Shown here: one piece after another, positions 41,456 through 50,513 of the stretch
Layout: every line of letters starts with the position of its first letter
Numbering within the stretch: position 1 is the first letter of the stretch
Assembly: GCF_009618275.1 (NCBI RefSeq)
Contig: NZ_WIAD01000003.1
Location: 1-64,000, forward strand
Reading direction: 5' to 3'
Source: Roseimaritima sediminicola
Lineage (GTDB): Bacteria; Planctomycetota; Planctomycetia; Pirellulales; Pirellulaceae
Length of the DNA: 64,000 bases
Notes under the pieces: model-generated
What the model was told of the DNA's origin: nothing
The model's input: the letters and a program-made list of their open reading frames with translations, nothing else
Databases searched by the model: none
Position numbers and translations under genes: made by a program

Positions 41456-42049
41456 ATGAAGACGCGAAGCGGTGTAGCGATGTTTGCGGGTATCGCCCTG
41501 ATGATCTTGATCAGCATGACCGCAGGCAGCCGGGCCGAGGAGGCGGCGCCGCCTTCCGGTGATCCCGCCGATAGGGCTGCGGTCGCGGTTGATTCCACCG
41601 CCAAACTTGCCGCCGCGAAAGACGTCGACGAAGCGCGTGCCCGAGCTCGCTTGTTGGCCGAACTGAGCAACGGCGCCCTACAGGTCATGCACCGCGACTT
41701 CTTCGACGAAGAGGATGCGGTCGCAATACCATCGGCCTCGCTGGAGGACGTCTTTCACGAGCTGGAGATTCAGTTCGATGTCCGCACCGAGTGGTTGGTC
41801 GTCAACGCCGACGCGCTGAACGTGGACCATCGCCCCAGCGACGCGTTTGAGCGGCGGGCCGCGGAGCTGTTGGCCGACGGAGCGGCGTACGCCGAAGCGA
41901 CCGAGGAGGGACGCTACCGCTTCGCCAGCCCCGTGCGGCTGGCTTCGCAGTGTTTGAAGTGCCATCTGAAACGCCGCTCGAGCAACAAAGATCGCCTGGC
42001 CGCACTGACGCTTTCGATTCCGTTACAGCCAGCCGCAGGCAGCGAATAG
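41456..42049 (+). CDS. c-type heme protein, DUF3365-like
   Basis: A 197-residue exported protein with a signal sequence (ALMILISMTAGSRA). It resembles DUF3365/Tll0287-like sensor domains and carries one CxxCH heme-attachment motif (QCLKCHLK) near the C-terminus. Such domains bind heme c and may sense redox state or carry electrons. The start is ATG 41456; the open frame runs further upstream but without similarity. No cytochrome-maturation or kinase gene is directly adjacent, so the partner is unknown. Confidence 0.82.
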   Translation: MKTRSGVAMFAGIALMILISMTAGSRAEEAAPPSGDPADRAAVAVDSTAKLAAAKDVDEARARARLLAELSNGALQVMHRDFFDEEDAVAIPSASLEDVFHELEIQFDVRTEWLVVNADALNVDHRPSDAFERRAAELLADGAAYAEATEEGRYRFASPVRLASQCLKCHLKRRSSNKDRLAALTLSIPLQPAAGSE

Positions 42050-42217
42050 TCGCGGACGTCCGAACCGATTGAACGGGGCCGACGAAGCGCCCCTGTGCAT
42101 CGCGCTGCGCTGCCGGGGTCGCGGCTTGAAAACCCCTACTAGGCGGAGCAGGGTGGCGGTGTATTCTGAGCGGTGTCGCTGACTGGCCTTCACCCAAATC
42201 GACTTCTGTCGCCGCCG

Positions 42218-43825
42218 ATGCCTCAAACGCTGCTGCACGATCTGCTGCTGATCCTGGCCGGTGGATTGTTCGCTGCGCTGATCTGCCGCTGGTTGCAGAT
42301 CTCGATGCTGATCGGTTACCTGCTCGTCGGCGTGCTGCTCGGACAGGGCGTCTTGAATTTGATCTCGGATACCGAGCATCAACTGGAGACGTTCGCCGAA
42401 GCCGGCGTCTTTCTGTTGCTGTTCTCGATCGGGCTGGAATTCTCGCTGGGCGACCTGCGGCGGCTGGGCAGCAAACTGCTGATCGGTGGCGGCGTGCAAA
42501 TGGGCTTGGTCGCCGTTCCGCTGGCGCTCGGCCTGGCGCGCACCGACCTGTCCTGGCAGGCCTCGATCCTGATCGGTTCGGCCGTCGCCTTCAGCTCCAC
42601 CGTCTTGGTCTTCAAGGCGCTGTCGGAATTGGGACAAACCGAAACGCCTCACGGCACCCGCGCGGTTGGAATTCTGTTGTTCCAAGATGCGGCGTTGATT
42701 CCCCTGCTCCTGCTGGTGCCGCTGTTGACCGGCAGCGGCGAGGTGGCGGGCCTGTTCGACTATGTCCAGTTGGCCGTGTCGTCGTTGCTGTTTGTCGCCG
42801 GGATTGTGGGCCTGCGTTTTGTCTTGGCCCAGTGGCTGATTCCGATGCTGGTACGTTTTCGCAGTCCCGAACTGGTGACCCTGTTTACCATCGTCTCCTT
42901 GGGCACGGTGATTCTGGTGGCCTACATGATCGGTTTGCCGCCAGCGGTGGGCGCTTTCGCAGCCGGATTGATCTTCAATGGCAACCGCTGGACGGAGCAG
43001 GTGGAATCATTGGTGTTGCCGTTTCGCGAAACCTTTACGGCGATCTTTTTCGTCAGCTTGGGGCTGATCCTGGACCCGCAGGTCTGGCTGGACGCACCGA
43101 TCGTGATGACCGCCATGCTGGTGACGGTGATTCTCTGGAAGGCCGCGGCGGCCACCGTCGCACTGCGGTTGACCGGATTGCCGCTGCGGCACGCTCTGGG
43201 CATGGGGGTCGGCTTGGCCCACGTCGGAGAATTCGCGTTCGTGCTGGTGCTGTTGGGCTACGAAGCCGGGGTGGTGTCCAGCACCGAGTACCAACGCATT
43301 GTTTCTTGTGCGTTTGGATCGCTGATCCTGACCCCGCCGCTGCTGAGCGCGGGCTTGCGAATGACCGACCGGACCGAGATCAGTGAATCCGGCGAACCGC
43401 TCCGCGACACATCGCCCTGGGCATCGTCTCTGGCCACAGTGATCGGAGCCGGTCCGGTGGGCCAACAGATCGCGTCGCAGCTGGAAACGATGGGACATGA
43501 TGTCTGCCTGATCGACTTCAGTCCGATCAATCTGCATCCGTTCGCTCTCCAGGGCTTCCGCACCATTACCGGCGACGCGACGGAAACCGGTGTGCTGAAA
43601 TTGGCTCGCGTCCAGGACTGCCGGATGGTCGTGGTGTGCGTACCGGAAGATGAAACTGCGATGCATACCGTGCGAGCGATCCGCGAGCTGAATAACAAGG
43701 CTTCGGTATTGGTCCGCTGTCGTTACCAGAGCTACGTCAAAAAACTGTTGGGCGTGGGAGCCGACCGCGCGATCAGCGAAGAGACCGAGGTCTCCAGCGC
43801 CCTGCTGGCAGCCTTGGTCCACTGA
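42218..43825 (+). CDS. CPA2 K+/H+ antiporter with RCK_N domain
   Basis: A 535-residue KefB/KefC-type monovalent cation/proton antiporter. About 12 membrane segments cover residues 5-390, with family motifs LFSIGLEFSL and AFSSTVLVFKAL, and the LLFQDAALIPLLLL segment. The C-terminal part is a TrkA-N (RCK) NAD-binding domain (VIGAGPVGQQIASQL...GDATETGVL). It exchanges K+ or Na+ for protons and is gated by nucleotide or glutathione in relatives. The start is ATG 42218. A Kef ancillary protein is not visible. Confidence 0.92.
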   Translation: MPQTLLHDLLLILAGGLFAALICRWLQISMLIGYLLVGVLLGQGVLNLISDTEHQLETFAEAGVFLLLFSIGLEFSLGDLRRLGSKLLIGGGVQMGLVAVPLALGLARTDLSWQASILIGSAVAFSSTVLVFKALSELGQTETPHGTRAVGILLFQDAALIPLLLLVPLLTGSGEVAGLFDYVQLAVSSLLFVAGIVGLRFVLAQWLIPMLVRFRSPELVTLFTIVSLGTVILVAYMIGLPPAVGAFAAGLIFNGNRWTEQVESLVLPFRETFTAIFFVSLGLILDPQVWLDAPIVMTAMLVTVILWKAAAATVALRLTGLPLRHALGMGVGLAHVGEFAFVLVLLGYEAGVVSSTEYQRIVSCAFGSLILTPPLLSAGLRMTDRTEISESGEPLRDTSPWASSLATVIGAGPVGQQIASQLETMGHDVCLIDFSPINLHPFALQGFRTITGDATETGVLKLARVQDCRMVVVCVPEDETAMHTVRAIRELNNKASVLVRCRYQSYVKKLLGVGADRAISEETEVSSALLAALVH

Positions 43826-44045
43826 AAACGTCCGGCCCGTTTTTTTTCTGTCCGCTGCGCGGGCTGGCCGCGTTGAACCAATCAAGTGCGCGGATTTGCT
43901 ACGGCACCCCGCTCCCGGATACAATCGAGCGGTGGCCAGACCCCGCCAAGCGGGCGGGTTCTATTCTTGCGTGGATTTGGTCGAGCTCGCAGCGGTTGCG
44001 AAGCTCGTGGTTCGGTGGGAGAGTTTTCAGAAAGGACGGTGAGAG

Positions 44046-44747
44046 ATGCGAACGATTATGTTGACGGCCGCATTGGTGGCTTGCTGCAGTGCCGGAATGG
44101 TTCGAGCTCAAGACCAGGGGGCCCAGGAAGCGTCGCGGCTGGAATCCCAGCCGGAGAAACGTACGCCGGCGGATCAGATCGATTTCAACGTCGCCCTGCA
44201 AGTGCCGCTGAAGACCTTGGATACGTTGGGCCAGACGATTGAACAGGCGCGGTTGACGGCCGACCCGGTGGCTCTGGCAGCGGCGGCTCGCGTCTTGGCC
44301 GCGGCCGAGGCGGTCGCCGGCGACAAGACCGCGGAGTTAAAATCCGATCAACTCTGGCAAGAAGCCCAGCAGTTGGCCAAACGACGCAATGAGTCAGCGG
44401 AACTGGCCGCGCTGGCAGAGCTGGCTCCCGACGGTGTCGCAGCCGACCTCCAGGAGGCCAGCGAAGCGGCAAAGACGGCCGAGGAAGAGGCACGCGTCGC
44501 GGCCGAAGCCGGGGAAAAGTCGCGTGACATCCATGGCGTATTGCACATCATCAATCGCTCCCACGAATACATTCACCTGCAGGTCGATGGCCGTTGCATC
44601 GGCTCGATCGCGCCGCACGGCCAACGCCGAGTCCATGTCCACGGGGCGTTCCACCTGACCGGCCACAGCCGCTACCACCACTGGCATGAGGACGCGTACG
44701 GACACCACCACCACTATGACTGGGTGCTGCACGACCCGCATCATTAG
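44046..44747 (+). CDS. Exported His-rich protein, unknown function
   Basis: A 233-residue protein with a signal sequence (MLTAALVACCSAGMVRA). The middle (residues 35-165) is Ala/Glu-rich and probably helical or coiled-coil. The last 60 residues are rich in histidine (GHSRYHHWHEDAYGHHHHYDW), with a preceding domain (INRSHEYIHLQVDGRCIGSI) that may fold as a small beta-barrel. A metal-binding or metal-buffering role is inferred. The preceding bases GGTGAGAG do not give a strong ribosome site. Nearby genes do not clarify its job. Confidence 0.7.
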   Translation: MRTIMLTAALVACCSAGMVRAQDQGAQEASRLESQPEKRTPADQIDFNVALQVPLKTLDTLGQTIEQARLTADPVALAAAARVLAAAEAVAGDKTAELKSDQLWQEAQQLAKRRNESAELAALAELAPDGVAADLQEASEAAKTAEEEARVAAEAGEKSRDIHGVLHIINRSHEYIHLQVDGRCIGSIAPHGQRRVHVHGAFHLTGHSRYHHWHEDAYGHHHHYDWVLHDPHH

Positions 44748-44911
44748 CGGCCCATCACGCAGCGGAAAAGGTGCGTGACCCAGCGGAAAAGGTGTGATGC
44801 GGGCGTTTCGATTCGCCCGTACAGCAGGAGATCGCCCGTCAGCTAGCGTCACGAAAAACCTGACGTGGCGGGGCGGGCTTTTCAAGCGAGATGGATCCCT
44901 TCCCCCCACTT

Positions 44912-44917
44912 TATAAT
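44912..44917 (+). promoter_or_regulatory. Possible -10 element (TATAAT)
   Basis: A perfect TATAAT lies 136 bp upstream of the BON-domain gene in the 306-bp gap after the His-rich protein. No good -35 is seen at 16-18 bp. The same gap holds a direct repeat of CAGCGGAAAAGGTG near 44760. Confidence 0.3.
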
Positions 44918-45053
44918 GCGTTCGTGGGCGGGCTTCGATAGACGGTGGTCGGTATCCAGCGAGATCGTCAAGAGCTTCGACGCGCATCCACTCTAGTCTT
45001 GAGCCGTATCGATAGATCTCGGTTCGCGCCGCTTGCCCTCTGAGGATCTCGCA

Positions 45054-45326
45054 ATGGTTGACCAAAATCTAGAACAGTGCGTCAGCGTTTCTCTGCAGCG
45101 AGTCTGCGGCGCGAACGCCGTTCGTGGTGTGCAGTGCCAGGTAGATGGTGGGGTGGTGACGCTCCGCGGTACCGTGTCTTCACGCGAAGAGATGATGATG
45201 TGTGTCGCCGTCGCTCGGACGGTGCCCAGCGTACGAATGGTTGACAATCAATTGTCCCTGGGACAAGTGCCCGAGACGAAGGATGGGCCCGCAGACCGTT
45301 CCGACGACTCGGTGGCCGCGGAGTAG
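45054..45326 (+). CDS. BON-domain protein
   Basis: A 90-residue protein starting MVDQNLEQCVSVSLQRVCG, with the BON-domain pattern QVDGGVVTLRGTVSSREEMMMCVAVARTVPSVRMVDNQL (one helix, two strands, repeated). BON domains bind phospholipid membranes or occur in osmoprotectant-type proteins (OsmY). There is no signal sequence, so it appears cytoplasmic. GAGG lies 9 nt before the ATG at 45054; the upstream ATG-like frame is not supported. Function unknown. Confidence 0.75.
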   Translation: MVDQNLEQCVSVSLQRVCGANAVRGVQCQVDGGVVTLRGTVSSREEMMMCVAVARTVPSVRMVDNQLSLGQVPETKDGPADRSDDSVAAE

Positions 45327-45376
45327 CCCGTCGCCCTACGCGGGATTTTGACGGCCCTTGCTTTCTTTCTGCTCAC

Positions 45377-45419
45377 GCCGGTAGGCGGAGCGCAGACCAC
45401 TGCGTCCTACCGGCTTTTT
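45377..45419. terminator. Rho-independent terminator
   Basis: The outer stem GCCGGTAGG (45377-45385) pairs with CCTACCGGC (45406-45414), an inner stem CGCAG/CTGCG lies within it, and TTTTT follows (45415-45419). It ends the BON-domain transcript on the plus strand. The rest of 45420-45800 has no feature I can support. Confidence 0.75.
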
Positions 45420-45800
45420 CGAGTGGTCCTCTGATCGCCCGCGCGACGGGCCAGCGACTCGAGCTTTCTCAGAACTCGTCGCTCTTCGTAGCCCGGTCAG
45501 ACCTAGGCGTCCCGCCCAGCGGAGCCAAGCCGATGAAATAAGTCTCGTTCTGCTGCTGAATTGGCTCTGATTCCCCTTTCGGGAAATAGGCAATTTCGGG
45601 TAACAGTAGGAAGCAGAAAAGAAGCGCAAGACCGAATCGATCGACGCCGCGGACAAGATCTTGGCGGTCGGTCCGAGATTTGCGTCATCACCAACACAGA
45701 CGCAGCGGTTCTGTCACTACGGACAAGCCCCGCTTGCGCGGCTTCGCTCGGGGCACCTACCGTAAAAGAGCGAACCTACGGGACGACACTTCTATGCAGT

Positions 45801-46784
45801 ATGGAGTTCAGCAACATGCAGTCGTGGCACTGGTCGGCAACGCTGGCAGTGGAGTTCGCCGCCATCTTTCTATTCATTCTGGTGTTTGGATACCTGCTGC
45901 CCTGCGGGCAATCCTACTACGCCTATTTCGTTCGAAAAGACGAAGAGAAGGACAAGCGAAGGATCCAGGAGCGTCGTCCAACCGGCAAGCAGATCCGTCG
46001 TGAACTTCGCCTTTCGATGGTGACCATCACGATCTTTGCCGCCATGGGAACCGTTCTGTTTGAGATGTACAAAGTCGGCTGGACGAGCATCTACCGGGAC
46101 ATCAACGCGTACCCACTGTGGTACTTGCCGGTCAGCTTTTTTTTATGCCTGGTCGTGCACGACACCTTCTTCTACTGGACGCATCGGTTCATGCATTGGC
46201 GTCCGGTGTTCAAATACTTTCACCTGGGGCATCACCGTTCGGTCAGCCCGACGCCTTGGGCGATCTATGCGTTTCAACCTCTCGAGGCGGTTACCCAGTT
46301 TCTGGGAATCATGTTGATTGTCGTCTTCATTCCGCTGCACCCAATTGCCCTGCTGGCGTTCTTGACCTGGGATACGGTGGTGAATGTGGCCGGGCATACG
46401 GGTTATGAAATGGTTCCCAAGTGGTTGTCGCGCAACCCGATCTTCAAGGGCTTCAATACCGTGACCCATCACGACAACCACCACACCAATATGAAGGTCA
46501 ACTTTGGCGCCTTCTTCAACGTGTGGGACCGCTGGATGGGAACCTTCCTGGAAGACGAGCCGGTGGAAAACCCGGAGTCGTCGCGGAGTGCCGTTCCCAA
46601 GCCCGCGCTCCTTCGCTCAGAGCGGGCCAGCAGTGAGCGGGTCAGCGGTGAGCGGGTCAGCGGTGAGCGGGTCAGCAGCGAACGGGTCAGCGGTGAGAGG
46701 GCGGGCAGCGATTGGCCGGGCGAACGACGGCCTCGGCCGGGCTCGGCATCGCTTCTCGCTTCGCCAAAACCGCAGCGTCGCTAG
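45801..46784 (+). CDS. Sterol desaturase family protein
   Basis: A 327-residue membrane protein of the fatty-acid hydroxylase/sterol desaturase superfamily. Four hydrophobic segments are visible. The di-iron histidine motifs are VVHDTFFYWTHRFMH, HLGHHRSV and HHDNHHTNM. Planctomycetes such as Gemmata make sterols, but no sterol-synthesis genes are in this window, so the substrate could be a fatty acid or another lipid. The start is ATG 45801 or 45816. The C-terminal 50 residues are a low-complexity Ser-Glu-Arg-Val repeat (SGERVSGERVSS...), outside the catalytic domain. Confidence 0.88.
   Translation: MEFSNMQSWHWSATLAVEFAAIFLFILVFGYLLPCGQSYYAYFVRKDEEKDKRRIQERRPTGKQIRRELRLSMVTITIFAAMGTVLFEMYKVGWTSIYRDINAYPLWYLPVSFFLCLVVHDTFFYWTHRFMHWRPVFKYFHLGHHRSVSPTPWAIYAFQPLEAVTQFLGIMLIVVFIPLHPIALLAFLTWDTVVNVAGHTGYEMVPKWLSRNPIFKGFNTVTHHDNHHTNMKVNFGAFFNVWDRWMGTFLEDEPVENPESSRSAVPKPALLRSERASSERVSGERVSGERVSSERVSGERAGSDWPGERRPRPGSASLLASPKPQRR
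46619..46699. repeat. 15-bp tandem repeats in desaturase tail
   Basis: Five or six units of GAGCGGGTCAGCGGT, slightly diverged, encoding the ERVSG repeats at the C-terminus of the desaturase. The period keeps the frame. Confidence 0.85.
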
Positions 46785-46814
46785 ACGACCGAAGTCTTGC
46801 AGAGCCAGTCCCCG

Positions 46815-47792
46815 CTAAGCTCGTTCGATCGGAAACGTCAGAACCTCGTCGATCCTCTCGGCGGCGGTTGCGACCATCAGCAAGCGGTCGAACCCGACGG
46901 CGACTCCGGAGCAGGGCGGCAGGCCCGCGCGCATGGCCGCTTCCAGATGGCTGGTCGACGGCAACTCTCGGCGGCCGCTGAAGCGGCGGACCCGATTGTT
47001 CTCGGCGACCCGCCGGGCCAGTACGTCGGCATCGCGCAGTTCGCCGTAGCCGTTGCCCAGCTCCAAGCCATCGACGAACCACTCAAAACGTTCGGCCGTG
47101 CCCGGTACGTCGGGATCGGCTTGAGCCAGAGCCGCTTGGCTGAGCGGGTAGTTCGTTAGGATCACCGGTCGCTCCGCACACATCCGAGGCTGGATGGACA
47201 GGCTGAGCAGGAGGTCCAGGAGATCATTCCGCGAGCAGTCCTCCGGCAGGGCCGAAGCGCACGCGGTGGCCGCCTCGCGGAGGTGTTCCAGTGGTGCGTC
47301 CAGCGGATCCAGCGACGTGTACTGGAGAAAGGCGTCACGATAGGTCAACCGCAGACAGGGCGGACGCCCAAGAATGGTTTGGCAAAACTGGTCGACCAGA
47401 TCGATCGCGTCGGCGGCCCGATGCCCCACGCGATACCACTCCAGCATCGTGAACTCCGGATTGTGCAGAGGCCCGCGCTCACCGGCACGGAACACGGGCC
47501 CGACCTGATAGATGGCCTGGGCGCCGGCGACCAGCAGACGCTTCATCGCGTACTCTGGCGATGTCTGCAGAAATAGTTCTTCGGCCAGTGGAACCGAAGA
47601 AATCGCCAACTGCTCGGATGCCAGAGCCGGCGGATCCAAATACGCATCCACCACGGTGTCGGCCGACAAGCACGGCGTTTGCACTTCGCAAAAACCGCGT
47701 TGGTCGAAGAACTGCCGCACGCGGCGGAGCAGTTCTGCACGTTGCCGCAGCATCGATAGCGAACAACTGGGCGCGTGGCAAGGTCGGTTCAT
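46815..47792 (-). CDS. epmA: EF-P lysine ligase EpmA
   Basis: A 325-residue class II lysyl-tRNA-synthetase-like enzyme without the N-terminal anticodon-binding domain. EpmA adds (R)-beta-lysine to elongation factor P. Class II motifs are visible: motif 2 FRAGERGPLHNPEFTMLEWY and motif 3 SGVAVGFDRLLMV. The start is ATG 47792, just 7 bp after the stop of the gspK-like gene, so it is probably on the pseudopilin transcript. No epmB or efp gene is in the window. A tRNA synthetase is excluded by the missing domain and length. Confidence 0.92.
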   Translation of the reverse strand: MNRPCHAPSCSLSMLRQRAELLRRVRQFFDQRGFCEVQTPCLSADTVVDAYLDPPALASEQLAISSVPLAEELFLQTSPEYAMKRLLVAGAQAIYQVGPVFRAGERGPLHNPEFTMLEWYRVGHRAADAIDLVDQFCQTILGRPPCLRLTYRDAFLQYTSLDPLDAPLEHLREAATACASALPEDCSRNDLLDLLLSLSIQPRMCAERPVILTNYPLSQAALAQADPDVPGTAERFEWFVDGLELGNGYGELRDADVLARRVAENNRVRRFSGRRELPSTSHLEAAMRAGLPPCSGVAVGFDRLLMVATAAERIDEVLTFPIERA

Positions 47793-47799
47793 CGATTAA

Positions 47800-49476
47800 C
47801 TACTGCACCGCATCCAGAGCTTGAATGCCCAGCACAGCCACGTCGAAACCTCGTCCCAAATGGCTGAGGTCGCGGTACAGAACCAGATCCGGATTAATGG
47901 TCGTCGCGTCGATAATCATTTCCGCACGACTAAACAGATTGCCCTGTTCGTAGTAGCCCACGACCTGGGCTCGGTAGGCGTCCCCGCCGCCGGTCAACAG
48001 CGGCATCAGCAACCGCATCTGATCGATCGTGACCAACCCTTCCACCAACAACCAGGTTTCGTAGCGGCGGTTCTCGGTGTCGTTGTTTTGAGCGCGCGCA
48101 TCGACGATCGCATCGACCGTTTCCGCATCCAGCAGCGGGATTCCGTACAGCAGTTCTGCGGGGCATTCATTTAAATTAATTCGTCCCGGCAGACGGTCGA
48201 AGTCCTGGGTGGTCAAGTTTCCCATCAACGCCGGCATGTAGGCCGCCATCGCCAGAGGATCGCTGGAGAACGGCGACGCCAGTACCTGTTGATCTTCGCC
48301 TTCGCCGATGGTGACCGTGGCGTCGACCAGATCCAACAACTGGGTGATCGTGGTGCCACCGCCGCCGGACAAGTCGACGTCGTCCAGTGCCGCGGCGGAC
48401 CAGGGCCCGGTGATGTTGGAATCCTCGTCGGATTCTTCCCGCCCCTCCTGTGCACCGTCCAGGGCTGCCGAGGCGACGGTGGCCGCGGGTTGCCCGTGGA
48501 CGCGATACGCGGCGATGAACGTGGCCCAGTCCTCATCGCCCAGAGCTTCGCTCAATTCGCTGTACAGCAGTTCGAGGTCGTCCTGGTTGACATCGATCCG
48601 AGGCGTTCCGTCGGCGCGCCGGTTGCCTTCCACACCGTGCACCGTCAGGTAGGCGGACCATCCCAATGCCGCACCACTGGCACTGTCGCCGACGACGAAC
48701 TGCTGTTCGGAAGCGTCAACGACGCCGTTGCGATTGACGTCGGCCCCAAACAACAACTCGGGCGTCACGCCTTTGACCAACAGCAGTTCTTCGATGCTGT
48801 CCAGCGGACCGTTCTTGGCCGCATAGGGCGTCGGCAGGGTCATGTAGTATTCGGTTTCCGCGCCATAGTCCCGCGGCTCGTCATCCTCGTCCAGCCAATC
48901 CAGGATGGCTTCGGCCGTATCGACGGTCATGCCGGGCAAGGCCAGCAGCAACGACACGGCCAGGTTCTCCGCTTCGACCTCGTCGCTCGCGTCACCCGCT
49001 TCGCCGGCCATATCGACCATCGGCATCAACATCGAACTGTTCTGTTCCAGCGTCGTTAGGGTGTTCACATTCAGCCGAGCGGACTCGTTTTGCAGGCCGA
49101 AGCGGATGCCGGAGAAGCGGCCGGTTTCATCCAGATCAGGCGCCAGGATCGCGAAGTTCACGCGGTCGACGGCACGGGTGCCGGGAACGACGTTGATGCC
49201 GCGAAACAGCTGGGCATTGTTGCGTACGCCGCCGAGTTCCTCACGCACCATCGGCGGCTCGGACAGAATCAATCGCACCGCCTCGCCGGCCGATTCCACG
49301 GCCAGTTCGCACTGCACGCGGTCAGCGGTTATCTGCACCGATTCGTTGTAAGCCAACATCAGCTCGGAAAACGAGTACACGGCCATCGTCGCCACCATCA
49401 CGACGATCAACACCAGAATCAAGAACATCCCGCGGCGCGGCGGACGACGATGGGCGGCACGATCACGCTTTCTCAC
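47800..49476 (-). CDS. Type II secretion minor pseudopilin GspK-like
   Basis: A 558-residue GspK-type protein. The start is GTG at 49476, whose first bases overlap the stop of the gspJ-like gene (GTGA). The N-terminus has a basic leader ending in RRG and a hydrophobic helix (FLILVLIVVMVATMAVYSF). The GspK domains follow (LNVNTLTTLEQN... and INLNECPAELLYGIPLLDAETV, the helix-hairpin-helix part). It is longer than usual because of acidic inserts. In type II systems it caps the pseudopilus with GspI and GspJ. The secretion ATPase and platform genes are not in the window. Confidence 0.85.
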   Translation of the reverse strand: MRKRDRAAHRRPPRRGMFLILVLIVVMVATMAVYSFSELMLAYNESVQITADRVQCELAVESAGEAVRLILSEPPMVREELGGVRNNAQLFRGINVVPGTRAVDRVNFAILAPDLDETGRFSGIRFGLQNESARLNVNTLTTLEQNSSMLMPMVDMAGEAGDASDEVEAENLAVSLLLALPGMTVDTAEAILDWLDEDDEPRDYGAETEYYMTLPTPYAAKNGPLDSIEELLLVKGVTPELLFGADVNRNGVVDASEQQFVVGDSASGAALGWSAYLTVHGVEGNRRADGTPRIDVNQDDLELLYSELSEALGDEDWATFIAAYRVHGQPAATVASAALDGAQEGREESDEDSNITGPWSAAALDDVDLSGGGGTTITQLLDLVDATVTIGEGEDQQVLASPFSSDPLAMAAYMPALMGNLTTQDFDRLPGRINLNECPAELLYGIPLLDAETVDAIVDARAQNNDTENRRYETWLLVEGLVTIDQMRLLMPLLTGGGDAYRAQVVGYYEQGNLFSRAEMIIDATTINPDLVLYRDLSHLGRGFDVAVLGIQALDAVQ

Positions 49477-50513
49477 AGGCCCACCCCCGAGAGATCGTCT
49501 TCGGCCAATTCGGATTCTTCGAGGATGCGGCCCATGGGAATGCGGACCACCTGCTGAAACACGCGAACGCCCCCCGGGTCTCCCGCCGCAGCGGCGGAGG
49601 TGGCGGCAGCGGGCGGGGCGGTTGCCGCCCGATCGACGACTTGACCGGGTGGTCCGATCGTCAAACGAATTTGGATCGCCAGCGGCAGGGCCTGCATTTC
49701 GTCGCTGTTCCACTGCATCTGCCACATGAATCCGTCCCAGTAACTGAACTCGATACCCAACACTTCGGGCGCCAACAGATCTCCGGTGCGATTCAATGTC
49801 GCCGTATTGCCCGATTCCAATGCGTACAGCGTGGCCTGCCGATCCAGTTGCCGGCGGACCAATCCGCCGTTGTTGTTTTGCACCGCCAACGGCTCGGTGC
49901 CGGTCGCGATTTCCGCCAAGGGATCCAGCACGCCGGTCGTTCCCGCTGGCTGGACAAAATAGGTGACGGTTTTGATGTCGCTGGGCACATCGACCAACCC
50001 TTCGCTGGGCGGGGCCATCAGGGTTTGAAATTCTTCCAGCCGCGGCGGTCGGCTGATGTCGAACATGACCTGATACTGGTTGCCGATCAGACCGGGCCGC
50101 TGCAGGGCGGTCGTCCCGAGTGCCAGATCAACCGTTTCCATATCCAGGAGCGTATCCTCTTCGTCCAGCGGCTCTTCCTCGACGTCAAAAAGCATCGAAG
50201 ATGGCTCACCGCCTTGGTCGCTTTCCTGGCCGGGCAGGCCGGCGCTGCTGAGCGCGGCGGCCAAGGTCGCGTCATCGAACTCCGCGATCGAAAGCGTGGC
50301 CTTGAGATCGTCCGAGATCATTTTCATGACCGACGTGGCCAATTGGACGCGGCGGACTTCCAAATCCCGCGTTTCCAGCTGGACGACGTAGAACGACATG
50401 GCCTGCCCGATCAAAACCGTCAGGACCACCGCCAGCGAAAGCGCAAGGATTAGTTCCAACAGGGTAAAACCGGTTCGGCAACGACCGCGATGCAGCGCGA
50501 TGGTTCGACTCAC
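49473..50513 (-). CDS. Type II secretion minor pseudopilin GspJ-like
   Basis: A 346-residue pseudopilin. The start is GTG at 50513 and overlaps the stop of the gspI-like gene (GTGA). The prepilin cleavage site is RTG|FTLLELILALSLAVVL near residue 15, with Glu+5. The body is longer than classical GspJ because of acidic loops (EEEPLDEEDTLLD). It would join the pseudopilus tip complex. A prepilin peptidase gene is not present here. Confidence 0.85.
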   Translation of the reverse strand: MSRTIALHRGRCRTGFTLLELILALSLAVVLTVLIGQAMSFYVVQLETRDLEVRRVQLATSVMKMISDDLKATLSIAEFDDATLAAALSSAGLPGQESDQGGEPSSMLFDVEEEPLDEEDTLLDMETVDLALGTTALQRPGLIGNQYQVMFDISRPPRLEEFQTLMAPPSEGLVDVPSDIKTVTYFVQPAGTTGVLDPLAEIATGTEPLAVQNNNGGLVRRQLDRQATLYALESGNTATLNRTGDLLAPEVLGIEFSYWDGFMWQMQWNSDEMQALPLAIQIRLTIGPPGQVVDRAATAPPAAATSAAAAGDPGGVRVFQQVVRIPMGRILEESELAEDDLSGVGL

